DNA from: Pseudarthrobacter cellobiosi
Lineage (GTDB): Bacteria; Actinomycetota; Actinomycetes; Actinomycetales; Micrococcaceae
NCBI RefSeq assembly: GCF_023913755.1
Contig: NZ_JAMXBJ010000038.1
Span: 1-64,000 of the forward strand
Direction: 5' to 3'
DNA length: 64,000 bases
Each line of letters begins with the position of its first letter. The stretch's first letter is position 1. The position numbers and the translations under genes were made by a program. Of the stretch, positions 34,543-42,922 are shown piece by piece. The notes under the pieces were generated by a model. That model searched no databases. It was not told the DNA's origin and worked only from the letters and a program-made list of their open reading frames with translations.

Positions 34543-36105
34543 TCAGGCGGCGGGAGCCGCCTGGAAGTGTTTTTCGATGAGCCCCTTGATGTCCTCGTGG
34601 CAGCCGCCGCAGCCGGTGCCGGCGCGGGTTGCCTTGGACACCTCGGCCACGGTGGAGCAGCCATCCGCCACGGCACCCTGGATCTTGGCCCCGCTGACTC
34701 CGGCACAGCGGCACACGGTGCCAGCCGGATCCGCGGGACCGGACGCGGCCAGCTGGTCCGGGCCATCCAGGCGCAGGAGCAATGACCTGTCAGCCGGAAG
34801 CTCCGCGCCACGCTCAAACAGTCCCACTAGCTCCGCGGCGGTCCGCGGCATGCCCACGACCACCAGGCCTTCCAGCACTCCGCCGCGCGTGGTCATCTTG
34901 ACGTAGCGGCCGTGTTCCGGATCGGCCCACTGGGCGATCTGAAGGCGCGGCCGGCCGTTCACGGCGCCCGCGGTGAGCACTTCTTCGTCCCACGGCTCGG
35001 CACCGTTGTCGCCGGCCACAGCCATGTTCATGCCACGGGCCTTCAGCACAATCACGGCGGCCTGTTCCTGGGGCAGCTCCTGCAGCGCGTCGGCTTCCTC
35101 CTGCGTGCCGGTGGCCAGCAGCGTCAGGTATTCGGCCAGCCATTCTGCCTGCCGCCACCCGGGTCCCACCAGGCCGGACGGGCCCTTCGCCGTGCGGCAT
35201 TCACCGCAGGCGGGGTCCGGGCAGCGGACCTCGGCGCAGTCGCCGATCGCGAAGATGTGCGGCTCGTGGTGGGCACGCAGCCGGTGGTCCACCAGGATGC
35301 CGGTACCGGTGGACAGGCCGCAGCCCTCCGCGAGCTCGGTCCGGGGACGGACGCCACAGGAGAGGACCAGGAGATCGCCGTCGATCGCCGAACCGTCATT
35401 GAGCAGCAGCGCCGAGAACCCGCCGTCGGGCGCGTTGTGCTCCACCCCGGTGGACCGGGCGTTGCCGGCCATCCGGACGCCGCACCGGCGCAGGCTGGCC
35501 GCGAGGACCGCCCCGCCGCCGCGGTCGATGTTGCGCCCCAGCGGGTGCGGCCCGTTGTGCACCACCGTGACGGTGGCACCTTCCTCGGCAGCGGCGAGGG
35601 CTGTTTCGAGCCCAAGGACACCGCCGCCCAGCACCACCACGCGCTTGCCGCCGTCGACTGCCTGTTTGAGCACTGCAGCGTCGCGAAGGTCCCGGAGGGC
35701 TGTGACGCCGGCCGGAAGGACTGGGGAGGCGGGATCGGGGTTGATGCCGGTCAGGTTGGGGATGACGGGCCGGGAACCGGTGGCGAAGACCAGCCGCTCA
35801 TAGTGGGCCGAGGTGCCGTCGGTGAGGAGCACTTGCTGGCGGGCGCGGTCCACGCGGCGGACGCGCACGCCAAGCCGGACGTCCACGCCATCTTCGGCCA
35901 GGGCTGCGGCGTCAGAGAGGGCCAGGGCATCGGCAGTGGTGCGTCCGACCCCAAGATCGGCCACCAGCACACGGTTGTACGCGGCCTCGGCTTCCTCGCC
36001 CACGACTGTGAGGCTGACGTGCCCGTCGCGGACCGCGGGCAACAGTTCATCGATCAGCCGGGCAGCCACGGGGCCGAAACCAACAATGACAATCTGCTCA
36101 CTCAT
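34543..36105 (-). CDS. nasB: NasB-like FAD oxidoreductase with a C-terminal [2Fe-2S] BFD domain
   Basis: A 520-residue electron-transfer protein, probably passing NAD(P)H electrons to the nitrate reductase. The FAD/NAD reductase module shows IVIVGFGPVAARLIDEL, VFATGSRPVIP, VVLGGGVLGLETALAA and IFAIGDCAEV. An extra Cys cluster (CPDPACGEC) follows. The C-terminal BFD domain shows VCRCAGVSGAKI and RAGTGCGGC. The ATG at 36105 overlaps the nasC stop (ATGA) and has GGAGG upstream, so translation is coupled. Its 3 prime end abuts a HAD gene remnant on the other strand. Confidence 0.9.
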   Translation of the reverse strand: MSEQIVIVGFGPVAARLIDELLPAVRDGHVSLTVVGEEAEAAYNRVLVADLGVGRTTADALALSDAAALAEDGVDVRLGVRVRRVDRARQQVLLTDGTSAHYERLVFATGSRPVIPNLTGINPDPASPVLPAGVTALRDLRDAAVLKQAVDGGKRVVVLGGGVLGLETALAAAEEGATVTVVHNGPHPLGRNIDRGGGAVLAASLRRCGVRMAGNARSTGVEHNAPDGGFSALLLNDGSAIDGDLLVLSCGVRPRTELAEGCGLSTGTGILVDHRLRAHHEPHIFAIGDCAEVRCPDPACGECRTAKGPSGLVGPGWRQAEWLAEYLTLLATGTQEEADALQELPQEQAAVIVLKARGMNMAVAGDNGAEPWDEEVLTAGAVNGRPRLQIAQWADPEHGRYVKMTTRGGVLEGLVVVGMPRTAAELVGLFERGAELPADRSLLLRLDGPDQLAASGPADPAGTVCRCAGVSGAKIQGAVADGCSTVAEVSKATRAGTGCGGCHEDIKGLIEKHFQAAPAA

Positions 36106-38330
36106 GAGGCCTCCGATGTCTGAAGAACACTGTTCTGAAGTCCGGTTGCGACCGCCCGGACCCACACCTTGTTGAACTTGAATTCGGGCATCCCGGATAT
36201 GGGATCCGTCACCGCCTCGGTGAGGCGGTTGGCGCTTTCAAGCTCCGGGAAATGGAACGGCAGGAAGACTGTCTCGGGCCGGATCGCGGTGCTGAGTTCC
36301 GCACGGCAGACCACCTCACCGCGTTCATTGGCCACCGAGACAAAAGCACCCTCGGTGATGCCCATGGCGGCCGCTGCGGCGGGGTGGATCTGCATCTTCG
36401 CCTCGGGCTGGCTGGCCAGCAGCTCGGACACCCGCCGGGTCTGCGCCCCGGACTGGTAGTGCTCCAGGAGGCGCCCGGTGATCAGGGTCATGGTTTTCGC
36501 GGCCGGGTCCGGATTGGGGGCCGGCGTACGACGACGGCGGGGCGTCACCGGGGTCATGACCGCCTTGCCGCCGGCGTGGGCGAACGTGTCCAGGAAGAGC
36601 CGGGGCGTGCCGGTGCTCCCTACGGGGTACGGCCAGTAGGCAGCTTCGCCGCGGTCCAGCATGGCGTAATCGATGCCGGAGTAGTCGGCGTGCCCGCCGG
36701 CCGAGGCCAGCCGCAGCTCCTCGAAGACGGTTTCCGGATCTTCGCTGTACGTGGACGGGGCCCCGAGCGCTTCTGCCAGCCGGGCCATGATCCACAGTTC
36801 GCTGCGTGCGCCGGCCGGCGGCTGCAGGGCCTGGCGGCGGCGGAGGACGCGCCCCTCGAGGTTGGTGAGCGTGCCCTCCTCCTCGGCCCACTGCAGGACC
36901 GGGAGGATCAGGTCGGCTTCGGCGGCCGTCTCGGACATAAAGAAGTCGCAGACCACCAGGAAGTCCAGGCTGCGGAGCCCGGCGATGACGGCGTTTGCGT
37001 CGGGGGAGGCCACCGCGATGTTGGAGGCGTGCACAAAAAGGCACCGGACGCCGTCGGGCTGTCCCAGCGACTTCAGCAACTGGACGGCTGGGAGTCCCGG
37101 CCCGGGAATGGTTTCTTCGGGGACGCCCCAGACGCCGGCCATGTGGGCGCGGGCGGCGGGGTCGGTGATCTTCCGGTAGCCGGGGAGCTGGTCGGCCTTC
37201 TGGCCGTGCTCGCGGCCGCCCTGGCCGTTGCCCTGGCCGGTGAGGGTGCCGTAGCCGCTGCGGCGCGAGCCGGGCAGGCCCAGCAGGAGGCTGAGGTTGA
37301 TCGCGGCGGTGGCGGTGTCCGTGCCGTCCACGTGCTGCTCCACACCGCGTCCGGTAAGGATGTAGCTGCCGCCCTTGCCCGCGCCGTCGGCGAGCCTGCG
37401 GGCGGTTTCCCGGATGAGCTCCGCCGGGACGCCGGTGAGGGACTGGACGCGTTCGGGCCAGAACGAGTTGACGCTGCGGACCACGGCTTCATAGCCGGTG
37501 GTGCGTGCCGCGATGAAGTCTTCGTCTGCCAGGCCCTCGTGGATGATCACGTGCGAGAGGCCCAGCAGAAGGGTGAGATCGGTGCCCGGCAGGGGCTGGA
37601 GGTGAAGTCCGCCGCCGTCGGCCGTGAATTTTGCCGTGGCTGAACGGCGGGGATCTACCACGATCAGCCCGCCGGCGTCGCGGGCGCCCTGGAGGTGCTG
37701 CACAAACGGCGGCATGGTTTCGGCGACGTTGGAGCCGAGCATCAGGATGGTGCTGGCGGAGTCCAGGTCTGTCAGCGGGAACGGGAGGCCGCGGTCCAGG
37801 CCGAAGGCGCGCATCCCGGCGGCCGCGGCGGAGGACATGCAGAAGCGGCCGTTGTAGTCGATGCGTGAGGTGCCAAGGGCCAGGCGGGCGAACTTGCCTA
37901 GCATGTAGGCCTTTTCGTTGGTGAGGCCGCCGCCGCCGAAGACCCCGACGGCGTCCTTGCCGTAGCGTGCCTGCGTGTCCTTCACGGCGGTGGTGACCAG
38001 CGCCAGGGCCTGGTCCCAGCCGATGGGGCGATGGACGCCGTCGGCCCCTTTGAGCAGGGGTTCGGTGACCCGTCCGGGGTGGTTCAGGAGCGTGGCTGAG
38101 GTCCAGCCTTTGCGGCAGAGTCCGCCACGGTTGGTGGGGAAGTCGCGGCCGCTCACTTCGAGTAGGGGGGCCTTCAGAAGGGTGGCGTCCGCAGCGGCCA
38201 GCGCCGCGGATTCAGCCGGCACGGGGACTGACCCCGGCTCGGAAGCCGGGGTCAGTCCCGCAGGGGACGTGAGCGTCATGGCGCACTGCAGGGCGCAGTA
38301 AGGGCAGTGCGTGTCGGCGCTTTTGGTCAT
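36102..38330 (-). CDS. nasC: assimilatory nitrate reductase catalytic subunit
   Basis: A 742-residue molybdopterin oxidoreductase that reduces nitrate to nitrite in the cytoplasm. The N-terminal [4Fe-4S] site reads HCPYCALQC...GLCRKGW. A cysteine in NGRFCMSSAAAAG is the probable molybdenum ligand. Later motifs include LPGTDLTLLLGLSHVII, LTGQGNGQGGREHG and a C-terminal molydopterin dinucleotide-binding domain (ITGRLLEHYQSGAQTRR). There is no twin-arginine signal, which fits an assimilatory enzyme. The linker after the first cluster is Ala/Pro-rich. It starts one base after narK and overlaps nasB. Confidence 0.94.
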   Translation of the reverse strand: MTKSADTHCPYCALQCAMTLTSPAGLTPASEPGSVPVPAESAALAAADATLLKAPLLEVSGRDFPTNRGGLCRKGWTSATLLNHPGRVTEPLLKGADGVHRPIGWDQALALVTTAVKDTQARYGKDAVGVFGGGGLTNEKAYMLGKFARLALGTSRIDYNGRFCMSSAAAAGMRAFGLDRGLPFPLTDLDSASTILMLGSNVAETMPPFVQHLQGARDAGGLIVVDPRRSATAKFTADGGGLHLQPLPGTDLTLLLGLSHVIIHEGLADEDFIAARTTGYEAVVRSVNSFWPERVQSLTGVPAELIRETARRLADGAGKGGSYILTGRGVEQHVDGTDTATAAINLSLLLGLPGSRRSGYGTLTGQGNGQGGREHGQKADQLPGYRKITDPAARAHMAGVWGVPEETIPGPGLPAVQLLKSLGQPDGVRCLFVHASNIAVASPDANAVIAGLRSLDFLVVCDFFMSETAAEADLILPVLQWAEEEGTLTNLEGRVLRRRQALQPPAGARSELWIMARLAEALGAPSTYSEDPETVFEELRLASAGGHADYSGIDYAMLDRGEAAYWPYPVGSTGTPRLFLDTFAHAGGKAVMTPVTPRRRRTPAPNPDPAAKTMTLITGRLLEHYQSGAQTRRVSELLASQPEAKMQIHPAAAAAMGITEGAFVSVANERGEVVCRAELSTAIRPETVFLPFHFPELESANRLTEAVTDPISGMPEFKFNKVWVRAVATGLQNSVLQTSEAS

Positions 38331-38331
38331 G

Positions 38332-39804
38332 TTAGACGTGTCCCATCGCGTTTCGGTTGGCGTTGCGGATGTAGCAGAACCAGCAGACCGCCAGCATTAC
38401 AACGTAGGCTCCGACGAAACCGTAGAAGGCCGGGGTATAGGAGCCGCTGGCTGTGTTGGAAGCGTTCAGGACCTGCGGGATAACGAAGCCGCCGTAGGCG
38501 CCGATGGCCGAGATCAGTCCGAGGGCCGATGACGCTAGCCGCTGGGTCTCCACCGTGCTGGCACCGGACTTCGCAGCCCGGCTGGACGTTGCGAAGATGA
38601 TGGGGATCATCCGGTAGGTTGCGCCGTTGCCGAAGCCGCTGGCGGTGAAAAGCATCAGGAAGAGGACCAGGAACAGCCAGAAGTTCTTCAGCGGCAGGGT
38701 CCAGATCATGGTCAGGGTGATGACGGCCATGGAGGCGAAGGCCGCCACGGTCATCCGGGCCCCGCCCATGCGGTCAGCCATGCGTCCGCCGTAGGGGCGG
38801 GCGAGTGAACCGACCAGCGGGCCGAGGAAGGCCAGCGAGAGTGCCACGGTGCCGACTCCGATGGAGGAGAAGGCCGGGAAGTAGTCCTTGATGAGCTTGG
38901 GGAACACGCCGGCGAAGCCGATGAACGAACCGAAGGTGCCGATGTACAGCAGCGCCATGATCCAGAGGTGCGGTTCCTTGAGCGCCGCGACCGAGCCGGC
39001 CACGTCACCCTTGGCGCTGGTGAGGTTGTCCATGTACTTCCAGGCACCGAAGGCGGCGATCAGGATGAAGGGGATCCACATCCAGCCGGCCATCGGCAGG
39101 TTGACGCTGCCGACCGCGAGCAGGGTGATCGCAATCGGGACGGCGAGCTGTGCGACGGCGGCACCCATGTTGCCGCCTGCGGCGTTCAGGCCGAGAGCCC
39201 AGCCCTTTTCACGGGCCGGGTAGAAGAACGTGATGTTGGCCATGGAACTGGCGAAGTTGCCGCCGCCGAAGCCTGCAAGTGCAGCCACCAGCAGCATCAC
39301 ACCGAACGGGGTTTCCGGATTGGAGACGCAGAGTCCCAGGCCAACGGCGGGAATCAGAAGGAGGAGCGCGGACACGATGGTCCAGTTCCGGCCGCCGAAG
39401 CGGGGAACCATAAAGGTGTAGGGGATCCGGAGCGTGGCGCCTACCAGGCTGGGCATCGAGATCAGCCAGAAGATTTCCGAGGTGGTGAACGTAAAGCCGG
39501 CTGCCGGGAGCTGGACCACCACGATGGACCAGAGCTGCCAGACCACAAAGCCGAGGAACTCGGCGAAGATGGACCAGTTCAGGTTGCGGCGGGCGATGGT
39601 TCGGCCGGCGGACTCCCACTGCTCTTTGTTCTCGGCGTTCCAGTTGGCGATCCAGCGGCCAGGACGGAATTCAAGGGCGGGGGCGTCGGTTGTACGGGTG
39701 GAGGGCTGGGCGCTGGCGGATGAAGACACGCCTCCGTGCAACGGGGCGGTGTCTATATCTACGGAATTGCCGGTGCCGGCATCTGCGCTGCGGTCAACAG
39801 TCAC
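38332..39804 (-). CDS. narK: NarK-type nitrate/nitrite transporter
   Basis: A 490-residue major facilitator protein with about 12 membrane helices after a polar 65-residue N-terminus. Two nitrate-signature-like motifs are visible: GFGGGNFASSMANITFFYP and a second near GFGNGATYRMIP. It likely imports nitrate for NasC. The GTG at 39804 has GAGGAGG six bases upstream. It heads the narK-nasC-nasB operon; its promoter region carries predicted GlnR boxes. The last codons run to within one base of nasC. Confidence 0.94.
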   Translation of the reverse strand: MTVDRSADAGTGNSVDIDTAPLHGGVSSSASAQPSTRTTDAPALEFRPGRWIANWNAENKEQWESAGRTIARRNLNWSIFAEFLGFVVWQLWSIVVVQLPAAGFTFTTSEIFWLISMPSLVGATLRIPYTFMVPRFGGRNWTIVSALLLLIPAVGLGLCVSNPETPFGVMLLVAALAGFGGGNFASSMANITFFYPAREKGWALGLNAAGGNMGAAVAQLAVPIAITLLAVGSVNLPMAGWMWIPFILIAAFGAWKYMDNLTSAKGDVAGSVAALKEPHLWIMALLYIGTFGSFIGFAGVFPKLIKDYFPAFSSIGVGTVALSLAFLGPLVGSLARPYGGRMADRMGGARMTVAAFASMAVITLTMIWTLPLKNFWLFLVLFLMLFTASGFGNGATYRMIPIIFATSSRAAKSGASTVETQRLASSALGLISAIGAYGGFVIPQVLNASNTASGSYTPAFYGFVGAYVVMLAVCWFCYIRNANRNAMGHV

Positions 39805-39853
39805 GGTGGACCTCCTCTTGGGGGATGTTGTCCTTCCAAGGTAGAGAACGTGC

Positions 39854-39891
39854 GTTTCATGGACGGTCGCCGTTTGTTAACGCGCTGTGAC
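39854..39891 (-). promoter_or_regulatory. predicted GlnR operator upstream of narK
   Basis: On the plus strand GTTTC (39854), GGTCG (39865), GTTAA (39876) and GTGAC (39887) follow each other with exactly six-base gaps. Read toward narK this is GTCAC-n6-TTAAC-n6-CGACC-n6-GAAAC, so the outer boxes match the GlnR half-sites fully and the inner ones partly. A further GTTAA-n6-GAAGG occurs at 39929-39944. The set lies 50-90 bp upstream of the narK start. Confidence 0.55.
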
Positions 39892-39962
39892 ATTTGCCTA
39901 TCGGCAACCGACGGGCGACGTGAGGAGAGTTAACGGACCGAAGGATGAGACGTGTGCCACTA

Positions 39963-39997
39963 GTCCATATGGTGGACCTTTTGTCCATTGACTGGAC
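39963..39997. promoter_or_regulatory. double palindromic operator before the MFS gene
   Basis: GTCCA-N5-TGGAC occurs twice, at 39963-39977 and 39983-39997. The two copies are 20 bp apart, about two helical turns, on one face of the DNA. They lie about 80-110 bp upstream of the MFS transporter start and also on the far side of the narK region. Inverted TGGAC/GTCCA sites of this size are typical of GntR (FCD) regulators; no regulator gene is adjacent. Confidence 0.6.
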
Positions 39998-40075
39998 GGC
40001 CGGAACTAATATTGAACTCTAACTACTGCATGCCGGACCCTACCGGGCCCGGCCGGTTCTCAGGAAAGTGTTCAT

Positions 40076-41488
40076 ATGTCATCTACGCAAACCACCGCGG
40101 AGCAAGGATCCCCCAAGGCGGTGAACTCACGCGGCCGCGTGATTGTGGCCAGCCTGATCGGCACCACCGTTGAGTTCTACGATTTCTACGTCTACGCCAC
40201 CGCCGCCGTACTGGTCTTCCCGGCGCTGTTCTTCCCCAACCAGAATGAGACCACCCAGCTGCTCAGCTCCTTCGCTGTCTTCGGCGTGGCTTTCGTTGCC
40301 CGCCCGCTGGGATCCATCGTCTTTGGCCACTTCGGCGACAAGTTCGGCCGCAAGGGCACCCTGGTGGCCTCGTTGCTGACCATGGGCATTGCCACCTTCC
40401 TGATCGGCTGCCTGCCCACTGCGCTGGTCCCGGGCTGGCAGTTCTGGGCTCCGGCACTGCTCGTTGTTATGCGCTTCGCCCAGGGCCTCGCCCTCGGCGG
40501 CGAATGGAGCGGCGCGGCCCTGCTGGCCACGGAAAACGCCCCGGCCAACAAGCGCGCCATCTACGGCACGTTCCCGCAGCTCGGTGCACCCATCGGCTTC
40601 ATCATCGCCAACGTGATCTTCCTGGTGGCCAGCTATGCACTGACACCGGCCGACTTCCTGGCCTGGGGCTGGCGCGTGCCGTTCCTGCTCAGCGCCGTCA
40701 TGGTGATCATCGGCCTGTACGTCCGCCTCAAACTGATCGAAACGCCTGCCTTCACCAAGGTGCTCGAATCCAATGAGGTGGCCAAGCTGCCGCTGGCCCG
40801 GGTCTTCAAGACCAGCTGGCGTCCGCTCATCCTGGGCACGTTCATCATGCTCGCCACGTACGTGCTCTTCTACCTGATGACCACGTTCACGCTGACCTAC
40901 GGCACCCGAGCCTCCAACCTGGATGCCGCCCGGGCTGCCGCCGAGAAGGCCGGCAAGCCGATGTCCGAGGCCGCCGCGGCAGCGTTTGTTCCCGGCCTGG
41001 GCTTCACCCGCAACGACTTCCTCTGGATGCTGATTGCCGGCGTCGTCTTCTTCGGCATCTTCACCCTTGTTTCCGGACCATTGGCGGAGAAGTACGGCCG
41101 CCGCAAGATGCTGTTGACCGTCACCGGTGGCATCTTCGTCTTCGGCCTGCTGTTCGTCCCGCTGTTCAGCGGCGGCTTCGTGGGCACCATGGCCCTGCTG
41201 GTCATCGGCTTCTCCCTGATGGGCCTCACGTTCGGCCCCATGGGTGCGCTGCTGCCGGAACTGTTCCCCACCAATGTGCGCTACACGGGATCCGCCGTCA
41301 GTTACAACGTGTCCAGCATCCTGGGTGCTGCGGTGGCTCCGTTCATCGCCGTCGCGCTCTGGGAGCTGGCCGACGGCAGCCCGGTCCTGGTGGGTGTCTA
41401 CCTGACCGCGATGTCCGTGCTGACCCTGATTGCGCTGTTCGTGAGCAAGGAAACCCGCGACCTGGACTACGAGAACAACGTAGCCTGA
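40076..41488 (+). CDS. MFS transporter, metabolite:H+ symporter family
   Basis: A 470-residue membrane protein with 12 predicted helices. The start of the fold (RVIVASLIGTTVEFYDFYVYATAAVLVFPALFF) and the loop motif GHFGDKFGRKGTL are typical of the MHS branch of the major facilitator superfamily, which carries shikimate, proline/betaine, alpha-ketoglutarate and similar organic acids. A second loop motif is GPLAEKYGRRKML. The helix 7-8 loop carries an insertion rich in Ala. AGGAAAG precedes the ATG. The substrate is not evident. It is divergent from narK and has a double palindrome in its promoter. Confidence 0.9.
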   Translation: MSSTQTTAEQGSPKAVNSRGRVIVASLIGTTVEFYDFYVYATAAVLVFPALFFPNQNETTQLLSSFAVFGVAFVARPLGSIVFGHFGDKFGRKGTLVASLLTMGIATFLIGCLPTALVPGWQFWAPALLVVMRFAQGLALGGEWSGAALLATENAPANKRAIYGTFPQLGAPIGFIIANVIFLVASYALTPADFLAWGWRVPFLLSAVMVIIGLYVRLKLIETPAFTKVLESNEVAKLPLARVFKTSWRPLILGTFIMLATYVLFYLMTTFTLTYGTRASNLDAARAAAEKAGKPMSEAAAAAFVPGLGFTRNDFLWMLIAGVVFFGIFTLVSGPLAEKYGRRKMLLTVTGGIFVFGLLFVPLFSGGFVGTMALLVIGFSLMGLTFGPMGALLPELFPTNVRYTGSAVSYNVSSILGAAVAPFIAVALWELADGSPVLVGVYLTAMSVLTLIALFVSKETRDLDYENNVA

Positions 41489-41529
41489 CGCCCCGCCGTC
41501 GGGCCTTCCAGCCCGGTTGCTGACAGAAC

Positions 41530-41571
41530 TGCCCGGCGTGTTCCCCGTTATTCCGGGGAGCGCGCCGGGCA
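41530..41571. terminator. nested hairpin between convergent genes
   Basis: TGCCCGGCG (41530-41538) pairs with CGCCGGGCA (41563-41571), enclosing CCCCG/CGGGG. It lies between the MFS and glutamine amidotransferase-like genes, which converge. Confidence 0.8.
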
Positions 41572-41634
41572 TTGCTGTGTGCGGCGGGACCAACCGGGGA
41601 GGAACGCACGACGGCGGGGCTCCAGTTGCCGCTG

Positions 41635-42366
41635 TCAGTTGCCGTAGCGGGCCACGAAGTTACGGAGGATCTTCATGGGCTCCGTGGCGGTGTACGTCCG
41701 CGCGTCAGCCATGAGCTCCTCGGCGGACTCCGGCGGGAAGTATCCGGCATGCCGGTAGATATCGATCCGGGTGACCAGCCCCTCCGCGTCCAGTTCCGGG
41801 TGAAACTGTGTGGCGTACAGGTTCTGCTTGATGCGGAACATGTGGACGGGGCAGGCCTGGGAGGATGCCAGCAGCACCGCGTGGGAGGGCAATCTGGTGC
41901 AAGCCTCCTTATGCCCGGTGAAGGCGGTGAAACGCCGTGGCATCCCGTGCAGGAGCGGATCCGCGAGCCCCGCCTCCGTCAGCTCGATTTCCACCCCGCC
42001 CAGCTGTTCGCCGAAGGTCCTGTCGATCACGGCGCCCTGGTGCCTGCCCAGAGTCCCCACGCCGTAGCAGGCGCCCAGAAACGGAAAGTCGCGGGCCACG
42101 ATCCGGTCCAGCAGCCCGGCCAGTTCATGCTCCACCCGGTGCTGCGTTTCGCTCTTGTGGTCTGCCGGGTCGCTGGACGTGAAGGGACTCCCGCCCACAA
42201 TCACGCCTGAGAATTCGGCCAGGTCCAGTTGCGGCAGGGGAGCGGCCTCAAGCCGGACACGCCTCAGCTGCGAAGGGGTCAGCCCGCCATAGGTCAGGTA
42301 CGCCTCATACTCTTCCTCGGCGGCGGCGTCTTCAGCCCGGGAGGCAAGGAACAGGAAAGGCTTCAC
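41635..42366 (-). CDS. class I glutamine amidotransferase-like protein
   Basis: A 243-residue cytoplasmic protein of the stand-alone GATase1 group, similar to GMP-synthase amidotransferase domains. The nucleophile elbow is FLGACYGVGTL with Cys near residue 100, and the His-Glu pair appears in ATQFHPELD near 190. HKEACTRLP resembles the substrate loop. Such proteins may hydrolyse gamma-glutamyl compounds; the substrate here is unknown. The start is the GTG at 42366, without a strong ribosome binding site. Confidence 0.87.
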   Translation of the reverse strand: MKPFLFLASRAEDAAAEEEYEAYLTYGGLTPSQLRRVRLEAAPLPQLDLAEFSGVIVGGSPFTSSDPADHKSETQHRVEHELAGLLDRIVARDFPFLGACYGVGTLGRHQGAVIDRTFGEQLGGVEIELTEAGLADPLLHGMPRRFTAFTGHKEACTRLPSHAVLLASSQACPVHMFRIKQNLYATQFHPELDAEGLVTRIDIYRHAGYFPPESAEELMADARTYTATEPMKILRNFVARYGN

Positions 42367-42427
42367 ACGCTAAGTGTGCCTTTCGCCCCAGCTCAACGCC
42401 AGAGGACGCCCAGCGCCAGCCTGCAGT

Positions 42428-42454
42428 TGGCGCCGGAGCACAGCCCCGGCGCCA
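42428..42454 (-). terminator. hairpin after the SnoaL-like gene
   Basis: TGGCGCCGG (42428-42436) pairs with CCGGCGCCA (42446-42454), a perfect 9-bp stem starting eight bases after the SnoaL-like stop on the minus strand. There is no U-tract. Confidence 0.6.
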
Positions 42455-42462
42455 GAGGGACG

Positions 42463-42903
42463 TCAGTGGCTGGCAGGCTGCGCGAGGGACCGGCGGGACT
42501 GCGGCTGGGCGGCAGGATCTGCGTGGCGGTGGACCAGCTTCCAGTAGCCTTCTTCGCGCCGGAAGATGCTGGTCACGCGGAGCGCGAACTCTTCCGGCGC
42601 CGCGGCGCCCTCCAGACGGGCCCGGAAATGCTCCGTCTCCACCAGGTAGGCCGTGTCGCGTGCGGTGTAGGAGGTGATGGTGTCGAAGCCCAGCATCTCG
42701 CCGTCCTGGAACTGCCGGGACGCCTGGTCCAGCCGGGCCTCCACCTGGGCCCAGCCACGTGCGATGCCGCCGAACGGGTTGGCCAGCGTGACGTCGTCGA
42801 GCCTGGAATACAGGTCCTTGACGGCACCGGGATTCCCGCGGGTGATTTCCGGAACCGCCAGGTGGTAGCGGTCTACTTCTTCTTCAAAACTGGGTGCGAG
42901 CAT
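42463..42903 (-). CDS. SnoaL/NTF2-like (DUF4440-type) protein
   Basis: A 146-residue single-domain protein with the cone-like NTF2 fold pattern: helices near DLYSRLDDVTLANPFGG, a Trp-containing GGIARGWAQVEARLD, and C-terminal strands ending in VTSIFRREEGYWKLVHRHAD. Proteins of this type are small ligand-binding or isomerase-like modules and the function is not assigned. GGAGG precedes the ATG at 42903. It follows the acyl-CoA carboxylase alpha gene by 19 bp on the same strand and may be in its operon. Confidence 0.85.
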   Translation of the reverse strand: MLAPSFEEEVDRYHLAVPEITRGNPGAVKDLYSRLDDVTLANPFGGIARGWAQVEARLDQASRQFQDGEMLGFDTITSYTARDTAYLVETEHFRARLEGAAAPEEFALRVTSIFRREEGYWKLVHRHADPAAQPQSRRSLAQPASH

Positions 42904-42922
42904 GGGGTGCCTCCGGCAGGGT

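Noticed and set aside
34481..34906. A 141-codon HAD-like protein
   Set aside because: Only the first 15 or so residues look like HAD; the remainder is the complement of nasB, so it is listed as a truncated gene.
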